Origin: Enterovibrio sp. JCM 19048
GTDB lineage: Bacteria > Pseudomonadota > Gammaproteobacteria > Enterobacterales > Vibrionaceae
Assembly: GCA_001310415.1 (NCBI GenBank)
Contig: BAXE01000007.1
Span: 62,001 to 126,000, forward strand
Length of the DNA: 64,000 bases
Reading direction: 5' to 3'
The position numbers were made by a program, and so were the translations under genes. Shown one piece after another: positions 19,910 through 31,320 of the stretch (position 1 is the stretch's first letter; every line of letters starts with the position of its first letter). The notes under the pieces were generated by a model, which did not search any database, was not told the origin of the DNA, and was given only the letters and a program-made list of their open reading frames with translations.

Positions 19910-20718
19910 ATGAATGGATTAATACCGATCTCAGATGCTGAGTTTGAACTGTTCAGAAAACTCATCTTTGATACGGCGGGTATCTCTATGGCGCCGGAGA
20001 AGAAAACACTGGTGGCCAGTCGTTTAAGCAAGCGGCTGGCTCAGTTGTCCCTGAATTCTTTCCGCAAATATGCCCAGCGGGTTGCCGACAGAAGACACCA
20101 TCCTAATGAGATGCAGATGATGGTCGACCTGCTAACCACCAATGAAACCTATTTCTTCCGGGAACCCAAACATTTCGATTTTCTCTCCAACGAGGTGTTG
20201 AAAAGCTGGTCGGGCAATCAGTTTCGGGTCTGGAGTGCAGCCTGCTCCACCGGAGAAGAGGTGTACACCATCGCCATGTTGTTGGCTGAGCAGTTGCGCA
20301 AACGTCCTTGGGAAGTTTATGGCTCAGATATCAGCACACGGGTTTTGAAATCCTGCACACAGGCGGTTTACCCGCTCTCTCGCCTCGGCTCAATGCCCGA
20401 TAACTATTTACACAAGTACTGCCTAAAAGGTGTCAGGGAGCAGGAAGGCATGTTCATGGTGGACAGGAAAATCCGAGAGCGGTGTCAGTTTCACCATATC
20501 AATCTGATGGAGTGCATTCCGAGTATTGGTCAATTTGACGTTATCTTCCTCCGAAATGTCATGATCTACTTTGATATTGCGAATAAAGCGAAAGTTGTGA
20601 ATAGCTGGTGGATTTGTTGAAACCTAACGGACACCTGCTGATTGGTCATTCAGAAAGCCTTCATGGCATTACCGACAAAGTGAAGATGCTGCGTCCTTCC
20701 ATTTACACAAAGCAGTGA
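19910..20718 (+). CDS. cheR: CheR, protein-glutamate methyltransferase (frameshifted near 3' end)
   Basis: SAM-dependent methyltransferase that methylates receptor glutamates. The N-terminal helical domain includes LTTNETYFFREPKHF. The SAM-binding domain has WSAACSTGEEVYTIAMLL and VYGSDIST, then FDVIFLRNVMIYFD. One base is missing near 20608. The restored tail reads LLKPNGHLLIGHSESLHG and ends SIYTKQ at 20718. Length is about 268 residues, normal for CheR. A GGGGCGGG ribosome-binding site precedes ATG 19910. Confidence 0.94.
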
Positions 20719-20727
20719 CCCCCTCAC

Positions 20728-21214
20728 ATGATGCAGACCAACTACAAGGGGAGGGAGAGGGTCATTATTGAGCCGGGAGAGATTTTCACCAGCCGTGACG
20801 ACGTCATCATTTCAACCACCCTCGTTCCTGCATCAGCGTCTGTCTGTGGGATGCCACTAACCGCGTGATTGGCATGAACCATTTTGTGTTGGTCGGTGAT
20901 TCAGCCAATGCGCGTTATGGCGACATGCCATGAATGGGTTAATCGACAGCATGGTTGCCAAGGGCGCGGAGAAACAATATTTGAGGGCAAAGGCTTTTGG
21001 TGGTGCCAACGTACTTAACAGTGGTGCAAAGCGCGTGAACGTTTTAAATGTGGGTGAAGACAACAGCCAGTTTATGAAACGCTATCTCGCACTGGCGGGT
21101 ATCCCTTTGGTTGCCTCCAGCATTGGCGGCGATTTCGGTCGGGTCATCCATTTCTTTTCCAGCGACTTTTCTGTCTACATGAAGCGCTTAAGCAGCATGG
21201 AGCCGACGCTGTAA
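20728..21214 (+). CDS. cheD: CheD, receptor glutamine deamidase (two frame breaks)
   Basis: Deamidates specific receptor glutamines so they can be methylated. One base missing near 20821 restores [13 protein letters not shown], with the catalytic Cys of the GSC motif. The catalytic His is in MNHFVLVG. A second missing base near 20927 restores [12 protein letters not shown]. The C-terminal half ([30 protein letters not shown]) is intact. Length of about 162 residues matches the family. The start is ATG 20728 or 20731. Its presence together with CheR and CheB gives this operon a full adaptation system of its own. Confidence 0.88.
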
Positions 21215-21245
21215 TACCAGCCCATCAGTTTATGGGAGCAGAGTG

Positions 21246-22337
21246 ATGATAAAGGCTTTGATCGTTGATGATTCTGCCGTTGTCCGGCAAGTGTTAACGC
21301 AGCAAATCAGCCAGCACGCCGGGATTGGTGTGATGGGGGCGGTTTCCGATCCTATCTTTGCGATGAAGAAAATGGCATCAGAATGGCCGGATGTCATCAT
21401 TCTCGACATCGAAATGCCGCGTATGGATGGCATTACTTTCCTGAAAAAAATCATGAAGGAAAGGCCAACGCCGGTCATTATCTGCTCCACGCTAACGGAT
21501 AAAGGGGCGCAGGTGACCATGGAAGCGATGGCCGCAGGGGCGGTAGACATTATCTCCAAACCCAAATCCGGCCTGAAGAGCTTCCTTCAGGACAGTAAAA
21601 CCTTGCTGCTTGACGCCATCAAAGCTGCCTCCGTCGCCCGGGTAGGTAAACGCAATCCAGCCGCGACGAAACAAACCCGCGCCGAAGCATTACCCAAACT
21701 TACCGCAGATGCTGTGCTTAGCGCTGGCAAAGCCAGACCTATGACCACAACCACAGACAGCGTGGTGGCAATCGGCACCTCAACCGGTGGTACACAGGCA
21801 CTTGAAGCGGTGCTGGTGCAATTGCCAAGAACCGCGCCAGGCATCGTGATTGTCCAGCATATGCCGGAGCAATTTACCGCTGCGTTCGCCCAGCGGCTCG
21901 ATGGACTTTGCCATGTGCAGGTCAAAGAAGCGGAAAACAACGACAGAGTGATGCCCGGTTTGGTGCTGATCGCCAATGGGGGCAAACATATGTTGCTTCG
22001 CCGCAGCGGTGCGCAGTACAGGGTAGAGTTGAAAGATGGGCCTTTGGTCAGCCGTCACCGCCCGTCGGTAGACGTTCTTTTCCGCTCGGTTGCACAGGCT
22101 GCAGGCGCAAATGCACTGGGCATTATTCTTACCGGCATGGGAGATGACGGTGCGCGGGGTATGAAAGAAATGCATGATGCCGGTGCATACACAGTGGCGC
22201 AGGATGAACAGACCTGCCTGGTTTACGGCATGCCGAAAGAGGCCGTAAACCTGGGCGGCGTAGACAGCATTCAGCCGCTGAACAATGTGCCCAGCCTGAT
22301 CATGAACTTCGCCACCAAACATGAAAAAGCCTCCTGA
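21246..22337 (+). CDS. cheB: CheB, receptor methylesterase/deamidase
   Basis: Intact 363-residue response regulator. The receiver domain has [10 protein letters not shown] and phosphoacceptor Asp 54 ([11 protein letters not shown]). A linker of about 40 residues follows. The esterase domain carries the catalytic triad Ser ([11 protein letters not shown]), His (VQHMPEQF) and Asp ([10 protein letters not shown]). ATG 21246 fits GGGAG upstream better than GTG 21243. It is the last gene of the chemosensory operon. Confidence 0.96.
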   Translation: MIKALIVDDSAVVRQVLTQQISQHAGIGVMGAVSDPIFAMKKMASEWPDVIILDIEMPRMDGITFLKKIMKERPTPVIICSTLTDKGAQVTMEAMAAGAVDIISKPKSGLKSFLQDSKTLLLDAIKAASVARVGKRNPAATKQTRAEALPKLTADAVLSAGKARPMTTTTDSVVAIGTSTGGTQALEAVLVQLPRTAPGIVIVQHMPEQFTAAFAQRLDGLCHVQVKEAENNDRVMPGLVLIANGGKHMLLRRSGAQYRVELKDGPLVSRHRPSVDVLFRSVAQAAGANALGIILTGMGDDGARGMKEMHDAGAYTVAQDEQTCLVYGMPKEAVNLGGVDSIQPLNNVPSLIMNFATKHEKAS

Positions 22338-22506
22338 AAAGGATGACATCGACCAAACCAAAAGGTAACAACGTAATTTCAGAAACGATTTTGCACGGGT
22401 GATTGTGATGCTCTTCACGATTATCAGGCTGTTGCCTTCTTATAGTCTGCTTCCGGCACGTGGATGACGCCGCCATATAAAAACAGACGAATAAGAGGTA
22501 AAAATC

Positions 22507-24062
22507 ATGATGAAAAAGCCACTCATACTTCCCCTGGCTTTACTTATCTCCGCTGCTTTCAATCCAGCAATGGCAGAAGAAAAAATAGTGACGCTTCTCA
22601 ACACCAACGACATTGAAAGCGTCTACGAACCCGTGGATGCGTTCTGGAATAAGGACATTGATAAAATTGGCGGCATTCCCTATCTGGCAACCCTGATCAA
22701 ACAGGTTCGTGCCGAAGAAGACACCAGCTTCCTGTTTGATGCCGGAGACATCTACACCGGTTCACTGTCGAAAAAGACCAAAGGCAAACTGCCGTTCGAT
22801 CTTTACAGTGCCATGGGTTACGACGTGATCACCTTAGGTAACCATGAGTTCGAATACGGCTGGCAGTCCCTGAAAGAAACCATGCCCCGCGCTTCATTCC
22901 CAACCCTGAATGCCAACATCGTTTTTGAAGACAATGACGCACCGTTTGCCCAGCCTTATACCATTGTTGAGAAAGACGGCGTGCGAATCGGTGTGATTGG
23001 CGTGATGGGGATTGATGCGTTCTACAACACCATGTGGAAAGGCAACCGAAAGGGGCTGACCATTAAAGATCCTGTCGAGACCGTGCAATATTGGGCGGAT
23101 AAGATCCACGACGATGTCGACATGATCGTAGTACTGACCCACCAGAACAAAACCGCGCCAATGCAGACCGACAAAGAAGCAGATCCGGAAGTGCAACGCG
23201 GATTTGATGAAGATTACGCCATGGCTCGTAAGCTCAAAAATGTCGATGTGATTTTTGGTGGTCATTCGGATAACGGTCTGTGGGAACCGGTTGTTCACCC
23301 TGAAACCGGTGTTGTCGTGAGCCTGACATTTGGTCAGGGCAAATACCTAGGATTTAACCGTTTCTCTGTGGATACCGAAACTGACCAAGTTCGCTTCCTT
23401 GACGGCAAGCTGATCCCGGTTGAATCTTCAAAGCTGGCGCGTGATACAAAACCGGTGCCTTGATTGATACGGCGCGCGAACAATATCCAGAGTTAGCCGA
23501 ACAGATTGCAACCATAGACAAAACCGCATTCCGCCGTTACTACCGCGAATCCAATATCGGTAACCTGGTGGCAGATTTGATGCGTGAAGCAGGCAATGCT
23601 GACATTGCGATGATGAGTTCAGGCAGTATCCGTGTTGACCTGAACAAAGGGCCGGTGACGATGGAAAATGTCATGGACGTATTCCCATTCACCGACAAAC
23701 TTTCTGTGGTTTCCCTTAACGGCAAACAAGTGAAGGATTTGCTGGAGTACAGCTACAAGTTGCCTTATGGTCTGGCGCAGTTTTCTGGCATTGAAGCGAC
23801 TTACGACAGCACCAAACCGGAAGGCCAACGCTTGCTGACTCTGAACATCAACGGGGACAAGGTTGTGGACGACAAGCAGTACAAAGTCGCGACCTATTCC
23901 TACGCGGCGAGCGGTGGTGACGGTTATAAGATGTTTGCTGAGGGTAAGTTGTTGTCAGAGGGTGACTCTGTAACACAAGTGCTTATCGACCAGTTTAAAG
24001 CGAAAAAGAACATCAAGGTTCCGGATACAGGCCGTCAGGTTGATGTCAGCCGCGTAAATTAA
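22507..24062 (+). CDS. Periplasmic 5'-nucleotidase/metallophosphatase family enzyme (frameshifted)
   Basis: Exported protein of about 518 residues; signal peptide ends near residue 23 (PAMA/EE). The N-terminal calcineurin-like domain has LFDAGDIYTG, TLGNHEFEYG and IFGGHSDN. The C-terminal 5'-nucleotidase domain has RYYRESNIGNLVADLMR and YSYAASGGDGYKM. One base is missing near 23460. The first metal motif, normally TNDxH, reads TNDIES here, so His is replaced by Glu. The usual SHLG-type segment reads THQNK. Likely substrates are nucleotides or other phosphate esters. It stands alone with AGAGGTAA before the start. Confidence 0.88.
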
Positions 24063-24092
24063 CCGGAAGTAAACAATCAGGGCAGTGAGTTT

Positions 24093-25567
24093 GTGACGCT
24101 GGGTTTTCGTAATGAATACAATTGCTGTAAATCGTTTGGCTGTGAAAACAGCGGCGACGGTGATCTCAGTCTTTATGAAGAATCCCAGCGTCTGGGTTAT
24201 CCCGCCTACCACTGCCCGAAATGCGGCGCTTATCCGCCAGTTCTGCAAAACGCGCCGATACTGGCGTTAGCGCACCAAATCCAATCTAGAACCCTTTCAA
24301 TCGAACAACGGTTACTTCCAACATACCGCTGCGTGGATAGCAAACCGCGCTGGCAGCGTTTTGGCACAACCCAATCAGCGACCCAGAAACTGAAATGCAC
24401 GGGTTGTGGCGCATTTTCCAGCCTACCTAACAGCGTCAAAATGGCGAAAAGCCTTCAGCCAATTCTGTCTGCGTTGGTGGAGGGCGTGTCGCCGGAAGCG
24501 TTGCTACAACACCTTTCCCTCAACCGTAAGCTCTATTACGAGCGTCTGGGCAAACTGGCTGACCTGCTTCGCCTTGTCAGCGATATCCGCGAAAAACGCT
24601 ATTTGAAAACGAAGCAAACGCTCTGTTTGCAAACTCAAAGCCGGACACTGCAATGCCGCTCCGGTAAAGGGCGCAGCGAATTTTCAGCCACGAAAGTGTG
24701 GACGCTTTCCAGTTGTGAAAGTGAGTCGGGGTATATGTTGATGACCTCCGACAATATGCTGCTGAATGTGGCGGAAATGGGCGGTGTTCCTGGCCTCTAT
24801 TCGCCTGGCGAGCCTGAAAATCCGGTCGCTGAAAATCAGGATGTATTTGCGGTTGCCAATGCCACTTACGACAGGATCTTCGCACGTCCTCAGTTTGATG
24901 AGTTGGTTTACTGTGAAAGCAAACATGCGCAATCGACAGAAGGGCAGTTATATCGCCCTGTTTATGCTTCGCATGCACACTTCCAGAACCTCAAATTGAA
25001 AATCGAGGGCAAGCCATTCGCTTTGGTGTTGGAACATGAAAGCTTTATCCGCGGGGCTGCTATCACTGCTTTCTCTGAATTGGTCAAAACCGGCGAGGCA
25101 AAACTCTACTTTTGCCACACTGCGATGGCTTCCGGTGAGCAGGTTAAACGCGCCAATGTCGATCAGTGCGAAATCAAAATTCTCAACTGGTGGAGTGAAA
25201 AATGGTATCGCTTACCAGTGAGCAATCAACACGGGAATTGGTTTGTCGGCATGGCGCTGCTGACAGACCGAGGCGGAGATTCGCCAATGATCCTTTTGGA
25301 TCAACTTGGCGCGCGACCGGACTGGAACAAACATTTCTGGCAAGCATTTGAGCAGTGGTTACCTGAAAACCAACGCAAGAAAATGAGCCACCAAATGCTG
25401 GTTCAATGGATAGAAATTTATCGCTATCTCTTCAATTACGTGTTCGAGAAACGTGGATATAGTGTGGCAGGTAGCCGGGTGAGATTGGTGATATTGTCGA
25501 GGAGCTGAACATCGGCTTCTTGAATGCCCAGCAGTCTGAGAGTGCGCATTCACCCAACGACACTTAA
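24093..25567 (+). CDS. Unrecognised protein with zinc-ribbon motifs (frameshifted near end)
   Basis: About 490 residues. The N-terminal 115 residues hold three Cys groups: NCCKSFGCENSG, YHCPKCGAYPP and KCTGCGAF, laid out like two zinc ribbons. The rest is mixed alpha/beta without a domain I can name; it includes a segment DQLGARPDWNKHFWQAFEQWLP and many His and Trp. This layout, zinc ribbons then a large domain, resembles some transposase-like or nucleic-acid-handling proteins, but no DDE or HUH motif is evident. GTG 24093 starts 30 bases after the nucleotidase stop. A missing base near 25482 extends it to DIVEELNIGFLN and a stop at 25567. Confidence 0.72.
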
Positions 25568-25590
25568 ACCAAGGCCTAAATGCCTCGGTT
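25567..25590. terminator. Hairpin between convergent genes
   Basis: AACC-A-AGGC (25567-25575) pairs with GCCT-C-GGTT (25582-25590), with one mismatch and a 6-base loop. It lies between the convergent zinc-ribbon gene and the ribulokinase gene. Confidence 0.6.
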
Positions 25591-25606
25591 CAAGTGATGA
25601 ATTTTG

Positions 25607-27232
25607 TTAGTGATTGACTGCGTTGCGGGCAACATTCTGGAGCTGTGAAAACGTCTCAAACCGCACTTGGTGGTGCTTTTGTACATCTCCATTTTGAGGA
25701 TAGAAGGCTTCAGAAAAGCGTGACATTTCCGCCATCGCGGCGTGAATATCCGGGTATAAACCGGCTGCGACGCTGCCCAGAATTGCAGAACCTAACAACA
25801 CAGGTTCGCTGGTTTGTGGCGCCGCGACAATTTTCCCTGTGGTATCGGCCAGAAGTTGTCGGATAAACGGACTTCGACCTGCACCGCCACTTATCACAAT
25901 CCTGTCGATACTCGCGCCTGCCTTGTCCTGCGCTTCGATAATCTGGCGAAGGCCATAACCGATGCCGCAAATGCCCGCGACGTAGAGTGACACCAGACTT
26001 TCCAACCCGTTTTCCATCCCCAGTCCGGCAATTACGGCGCGGGTATGGGGATCCGCATAGGGTGCCCGGTTGCCGAGAAACTCGGGAACAACATGCACTC
26101 CTTCCGCCAGTTTTGCGGCGTGACTGTCTTTATCCAGCAAAACCTCAGCCTGTTGGACTAACCACTCATTTAGCGACATACCCATTTCGTCAGCGGCTTT
26201 TCGCGCTTCCCCAACATAAGGTGGAAAGTGAGCAGGGTATCGATGGCGGCACCTGCGGCAGATTGTCCGCCTTCGTTAAGCCATAACCCCGGCACCATGG
26301 CGGAATAGTAAGGCCCCCAAACGCCGGGGACAAAGACAGGCTCTTCCGTTGAAGTCATGGTGCACGAGGAAGTACCAAAGACATACGCAAGGTTGGTGGT
26401 GGCGCCACCACTGCCTTCCACGCCCACCGAGCCGATACCACCGGCATGGGCATCAATCAGCCCGTCGCCATAGGTGTGCCTGCACAAAGCCCCATTTGTT
26501 CGGCGGCTTCTGCAGTCAAGCCGTTGCCGAGGCTGTGCCGGCAGGGACGACCTTGGTGCCAATTCGCGCAAACTCTTCCTCAGAAAGTTCTTTAAGACCA
26601 ATGGCTTCAAAGTAACTTTTGTCCCATGCATCTTCGTGAGCCATGTAAGTCCACTTACAGGTGACAGTACATACCGAGCGGGACAAATCACCAGTACCGC
26701 GCCAGGTCAGGAAATCGGTCAAATCCATAAACTGCCAGGCCGCGGCAAAGGTTTCTGGGCGATGCTCTTTCAGCCAAAGCAGCTTGGGTGTTTCCATTTC
26801 CGGCGAAATACGCCCGCCAACGTAATCCAACACCCTGTGACCAATGCGGTTGATGCGTTCTGCCTGAGCAAGGGCACGGTGATCCATCCACACCATGATG
26901 TTTCTTTCCGGCAACTCAGGGTCGCCCACTGGGAGCGGTTCACCGTTTTTACCCAATACGACCAGCGAACAGGTGGCATCAACGCCAATACCGGCAATCT
27001 GTTCAGGATTCACGCCGGAAGCGCTCACCGCACCCCGTACGGCAGTACACACCGCATTCCAGATATCAGTGCTCGATTGCTCTACGTGGTTTCCGGCAGA
27101 TTTGAAAATCTGGATATCACATTTATCCGTGCCGAGCAGGGCTCCATCCAGGGTAAACACGCCTGCGCGGGCACTGCCTGTCCCCACGTCGATACCAATC
27201 AAGTATCGCATGTTGGTTTCGCTTTCTGTCAT
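25607..27232 (-). CDS. rbtK: FGGY-family kinase, probable D-ribulokinase (three frame breaks)
   Basis: Phosphorylates the ketopentose made by the adjacent ribitol dehydrogenase. About 540 residues joined, the size of ribulokinases. N-terminal FGGY domain: [19 protein letters not shown] (phosphate-binding start), [18 protein letters not shown] and [12 protein letters not shown]-terminal domain: [11 protein letters not shown] with the catalytic Asp, [18 protein letters not shown] and [12 protein letters not shown]. Breaks near 26535, 26470 and 26180 are each healed by one base. The start may also be the Met at 27211. It is the last gene of the leftward ribitol operon. The precise sugar is inferred from the neighbour. 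Confidence 0.85.
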
Positions 27233-27252
27233 CTTGATTGACCTCGCTGTCG

Positions 27253-27989
27253 TTAAAGGTCAACGCTGTTTGGCAGGATAACCAAATCACGCACGACTAC
27301 ACCGGGTGGCCTTGTCACCATAAAGAGCACGGCTTCTGCCACCTCTCTGGCTGCATCAAGGAACCATTTGCCAGCGCTTCTTCCATTTTCTCTTTCGGCC
27401 AGTCGTCCAGCAGCGCGGTGACAACCGGGCCCGGCAACACCGCGCCCATACGCACACCATGCTCCGATACTTGACGGCGAGTAGAATGCAGAAATGCCTG
27501 AACCGCAAACTTAGAGGCGGTATAGATGGGCTCCCAGACTACAGGGACAACACCGGCTACCGAGCTGGTAAAGATAATGTCGCCGGACTTGCGTTCAATC
27601 ATGCCCGGCAATACGGCGCGGACACTTCGAAACGCTGCATTGATGTTCAGGTTCAATACCCGATCCCACTCATCTGCGTCACCTTCAGCAGCAGCACCAC
27701 CAACATAAGCACCGGCATTGGCGTGGAAGATATCCAGATCGCCGACCAAGGCTTCGATCTTCTCACCCAGTGCAGAGACCTGGGCGGTGTCAAATAGGTC
27801 AACCACCAAAGGAATGGCGTTTTCGCCAAGTTCTGCGCAAATCTGGTTGAGTCTGTCTTCGGCGCGGTCAATCAATACCACGCGCGCACCTTGTTCAATC
27901 AGTATGGTGGCACACGCCAGACCAATCCCGGAGGCGGCGCCTGTAATAGCGGCTGTTTTGTTTTCCAGTCGGTTAGTCACAATATCCAC
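27253..27989 (-). CDS. rbtD: Ribitol 2-dehydrogenase, SDR family (frameshifted near end)
   Basis: NAD-dependent oxidation of ribitol to D-ribulose. Rossmann motif TGAASGIG (residues 16-23), [11 protein letters not shown], catalytic Ser and the YTASK pair are present. Segments such as [26 protein letters not shown] and [20 protein letters not shown] agree very closely with the Klebsiella ribitol dehydrogenase as I recall it. One base missing near 27350 restores [16 protein letters not shown] and the ending ILPNSVDL at 27253. Length is about 245 residues. It lies between the importer and the kinase genes. Confidence 0.92.
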
Positions 27990-27997
27990 TCCTTGAA

Positions 27998-29254
27998 TTA
28001 AGCGCGGCCGTGGCTGGCGCGGGATTTACGGGCCAAAGAATCTACAATCACGGCAATGGCCAGCACGGCACCAGTGATCATGTAGCGCAGGGAAGAGCTG
28101 AGGTTCAGTAGCGTCAGGCCATTGGAAATGGCCATGATGACCAACACACCCAGCAAGGCCGACCACGCAGAGCCACGTCCCCCGAACAGGGAAGTGCCCC
28201 CGATTACCGCAGCAGCAATGGCGTTAAGGTTAACGTCGCCCGTACCGGCTTGTTGGCTGGCTGAGGCCAGTCTCGCGGCAGCAAAAACACCACCGAGAGA
28301 GGCAAAGGTACAGCAGACAATAAAGGCGGATGTGCGAATTTGCTGCACATTGATGCCAGAGCGGCGCGCCGCTTCCGCGTTACCGCCGACGGCGAACATA
28401 GAGCGTCCCCATTTGGTGCGGGTCAGGGCATAGTCTAGCGCGACCACAAACAGCACAAACACACCAAACATCCATGGCACACCGCGCCCCTGTTCGAGGT
28501 AGAACACGGCAAATAGCAGGCATACGGTCAGCACTCCCGCTTTGAGCAGCGGAACGCTCATACCTGTGGATGTCAGGTTGGCGGCAACCCGGCTTTTATT
28601 GCTGCGGATAGCGCCAAGAACAATGAGAACACCCGGCGTTAACGCAGCCAGATAGGAAAGCCATTCCGGCATGATCATGATTTGGCCGAAACGCACCAGG
28701 GATGAAGTGAACGGCAGGTTGATCGAACCTGTTGGGCCCAGGATATAAAGCTGCATGCCAAGCAAGGCCAGCAGACCCGAAAGAGTGGCAACAAAGCTTG
28801 GCATATCAAAACGGTTACGGAGAAAACTGTAGATAGCCCCGACAACAACGCCTGTCAGCACTGAAGCCAAAATCGCAATGGGCAGCGCGAAGCCAGCATT
28901 CACCCAAAGCACGCCGATCAACGCAGAAGACAGCCCGCTCATGGAGCCGATAGAAAGGTCGATTTCACCTAGCAGAAGAACGCAAATTACACCCAGTGAA
29001 ATCAGGCCGACAGAGGCGGCATCAAACAGAAGGTTGACCAGGTTATTGGGTTTGATAAACACAGGGTTAAGTAGGGTGAAAACCACCGAAATCAGAATGA
29101 GTCCGATAATCACGGGTAGCATGCCAAGGTCACCGGAGCGGACACGGTCAACGAATCCACGGTATGCACCTGCAAGGCCTGTATCATGCCGGACACGGGA
29201 ATCGGCACGGTCAAATTTCGGGGTGTCGATATTGGAGGAGTTTTGCTGGGTCAT
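27998..29254 (-). CDS. Sugar ABC transporter permease (CUT2 class, ribitol)
   Basis: Intact 418-residue membrane permease of the RbsC/XylH family with about ten hydrophobic helices. [19 protein letters not shown] is the family's signature loop in the first third, and [22 protein letters not shown] the coupling-loop segment near the end. It carries a longer N-terminal cytoplasmic tail (about 45 residues) like XylH. It overlaps the ATPase gene by ATGA. Expected to import ribitol together with the binding protein and single-domain ATPase upstream. Confidence 0.92.
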   Translation of the reverse strand: MTQQNSSNIDTPKFDRADSRVRHDTGLAGAYRGFVDRVRSGDLGMLPVIIGLILISVVFTLLNPVFIKPNNLVNLLFDAASVGLISLGVICVLLLGEIDLSIGSMSGLSSALIGVLWVNAGFALPIAILASVLTGVVVGAIYSFLRNRFDMPSFVATLSGLLALLGMQLYILGPTGSINLPFTSSLVRFGQIMIMPEWLSYLAALTPGVLIVLGAIRSNKSRVAANLTSTGMSVPLLKAGVLTVCLLFAVFYLEQGRGVPWMFGVFVLFVVALDYALTRTKWGRSMFAVGGNAEAARRSGINVQQIRTSAFIVCCTFASLGGVFAAARLASASQQAGTGDVNLNAIAAAVIGGTSLFGGRGSAWSALLGVLVIMAISNGLTLLNLSSSLRYMITGAVLAIAVIVDSLARKSRASHGRA

Positions 29255-30057
29255 TGGATACTCTCCCTTGCCGATTCTATTTTGGCCTGACGGCGTGATA
29301 CGGCGTTTTCACTGGCACCGGTAATGGCGGCAACCAGTTCCTGATGCGAGGTTTCAGCGGTGAAGACACCGTTATTCTTGCCAAGGCGAAGGACAACAAT
29401 GCGGTCTGCCACGGCACGGACATCATCCATGTTGTGTGAAATCAGGATGACGCCATGACCACGCTCGCGAACCCGTTCAATCAGGTTGAGCACTTCGGCT
29501 GTCTGGGCAACACCGAGGGCGGCTGTTGGTTCATCCAACATAATGATTTGAGGATCGAGCAGCAGCGAGCGGGCAATGGCGACCGTTTGTCGCTGGCCGC
29601 CGGACAGCGACGCGATAGGTTCACGCACGGAAGGAATGCGGGCGGCAAGCTCTTGCAATAATGTCCAAGCTCTCACTTCCATCTGTACTTCATCCAAATT
29701 CCAGGGTGACAGTTCGTGGCCGAGGAAAAGGTTGGAAACCACGTCCAGATTCTCGCAAAGCGCCAAATCCTGGAACACAGTAGCAATGCCAAGTTCAAGT
29801 GCTTTTCCCGGAGTATCCAGCGAGACTTCATTGCCGAGGTACTTAATGCTGCCCGAGGTAGGCTGGTGAACACCGGCCAGAATTTTAACCAGGGTTGATT
29901 TACCGGCACCGTTATCGCCAACCAATGCCACCACTTCTTTGGCATGAACATCCAGTTCGATATCTTCAAGCGCAGTCACTGCACCAAACTGTTTACACAC
30001 TCCCCGTAGACTCAGGATGAGTTCACCGTCCGGCGTTCTCGAATGTTTCTGCTCCAT
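29251..30057 (-). CDS. Sugar ABC transporter ATP-binding protein, single domain
   Basis: Intact 268-residue ATPase: Walker A GDNGAGKST, signature LSGGQRQTVAIARSL, Walker B IIMLDEPTAALG, H-loop ISHNMDD. Most CUT2 sugar importers use an ATPase of about 500 residues with two fused domains; this one has a single domain, as in the FrcA type, and should work as a homodimer. A 25-residue charged C-terminal tail follows the core. Confidence 0.93.
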   Translation of the reverse strand: MEQKHSRTPDGELILSLRGVCKQFGAVTALEDIELDVHAKEVVALVGDNGAGKSTLVKILAGVHQPTSGSIKYLGNEVSLDTPGKALELGIATVFQDLALCENLDVVSNLFLGHELSPWNLDEVQMEVRAWTLLQELAARIPSVREPIASLSGGQRQTVAIARSLLLDPQIIMLDEPTAALGVAQTAEVLNLIERVRERGHGVILISHNMDDVRAVADRIVVLRLGKNNGVFTAETSHQELVAAITGASENAVSRRQAKIESARESIQ

Positions 30058-30125
30058 GCTATTTCTCCCAATTCGTCAGGAAGGCGCACCGCCTTAACCC
30101 TTTAAGGCGGCGCTGAGATTAAAAA

Positions 30126-31165
30126 TTACTGCGTAATACCAAGTTTTTTACAACCAGCGGCATACTCTCCGGTGCACACTTCACTTGGAGATTGGATGCC
30201 TGAATCAAAGATCAGCTCTTTGATGTTTTCTTGTGTAACCACAGCAGGCACGAACAATTGTGAAGGCGTGTTGTACAGCGAGGTTTCGGCTTTCGGTGTT
30301 TCGCCATTCAGCAGTTGAACTGCAACCTGAGCCGCGGCTTCGGCAACCGTTTCAGAAGGTTTAGAGATGGTGTTGTATTGGTCGCCAGCGATGATCAGCT
30401 GCAGTGCCGCGATAGTGGCATCGTTGCCGGTAACAGGAGGAAGTGGATTCACACCCGCAGCTTTCAGCGCGGCAATCGCGCCACCGCCTGTGCCGTCATT
30501 GGCTGCGACAATACCGTTGATCTTGTCGCCAAAACGCGTGATCTGACCGGCTGTCCACTCTTGTGCTTTTGGTGGCGCCAGTCTGGCGTATCAAACTCAG
30601 ACAGGGTGACATAAGGGGAATTGTCGAGTGCGCGGTCGATACCGTCACGGATCAAACCTGCGGCAGCATCTGTTGGGGAACCGTTGATTTGCAGTACGCC
30701 TGCGCCTTCAGGTACGCCAGCTTGCTGCAATTGTTCAACCAGAGATTGGGCAATCGCATAGCCGATGCCTTCATTGTCGAACGAGACATAGAAGTCAGCG
30801 GGAGAATCAGGAATAGGGCGGTCGTAGGCAATCACTTTGACACCCTGGGACTGCGCAATCTGAACCAGTGCTGCGGCAGCGGCTGAATCGACTGGGTCGA
30901 GTACGATCACTTCTGCACCCTGTGCAATCACTGAGTTGAACTGTTGCTGTTGCAGCGCAACATCGGCATTACCGTTTTGGTAGATCAAGGTGCAGTCAGG
31001 GCAAAGCTTTTCCATGGCAGACTGAAAGCCTGGCCAGTCGTGTTCTTCATAGCGGGTTGAAGCTTGGTCTGGCATCAGAAACGCAACGGTCTGTGCGTAT
31101 GATGCTGAAGCGAACAGGGCGGCGGCGACGCCAGAAAGAGCGGCTAACTTGGTTAACTTGTTCAT
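30126..31165 (-). CDS. Periplasmic sugar-binding protein of the ribitol importer (frameshifted)
   Basis: Type I periplasmic-binding protein, about 346 residues. Start 31165 follows GGAGG; signal peptide ends at SASYA/QT near residue 24. Typical segments: VAFLMPDQASTRYEEHDWPGF, VIVLDPVDSAAAAALV, VIAYDRPIPDSPADFYVSFDN. One base missing near 30577 restores PDWAPPKAQEWTAGQI and then NGIVAANDGTGGGAIAALK. Two Cys near the C-terminus (EVCTGEYAAGCKK) probably form a disulfide. The first gene of the operon, 160 bases from the LacI-type operator. Ribitol as ligand is inferred from the dehydrogenase. Confidence 0.9.
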
Positions 31166-31320
31166 AGGATCCTCCGTAATGCTGGGTACGCGCAGGAGTT
31201 TTTTGCCGGATATTGCACAAACAATAGCCTGCTGCTTTGGGTTGCCTTGTCGTTTTGGTGTTGGCCAAGGATTGATAGGCATCCAAGTGCAAAACCTTCT
31301 GCACCATCGACGTTGAACTA

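Noticed and set aside
24093-25567. Zinc-ribbon protein as an active transposase
   Set aside because: No catalytic DDE or HUH motif and no flanking inverted repeats were seen.
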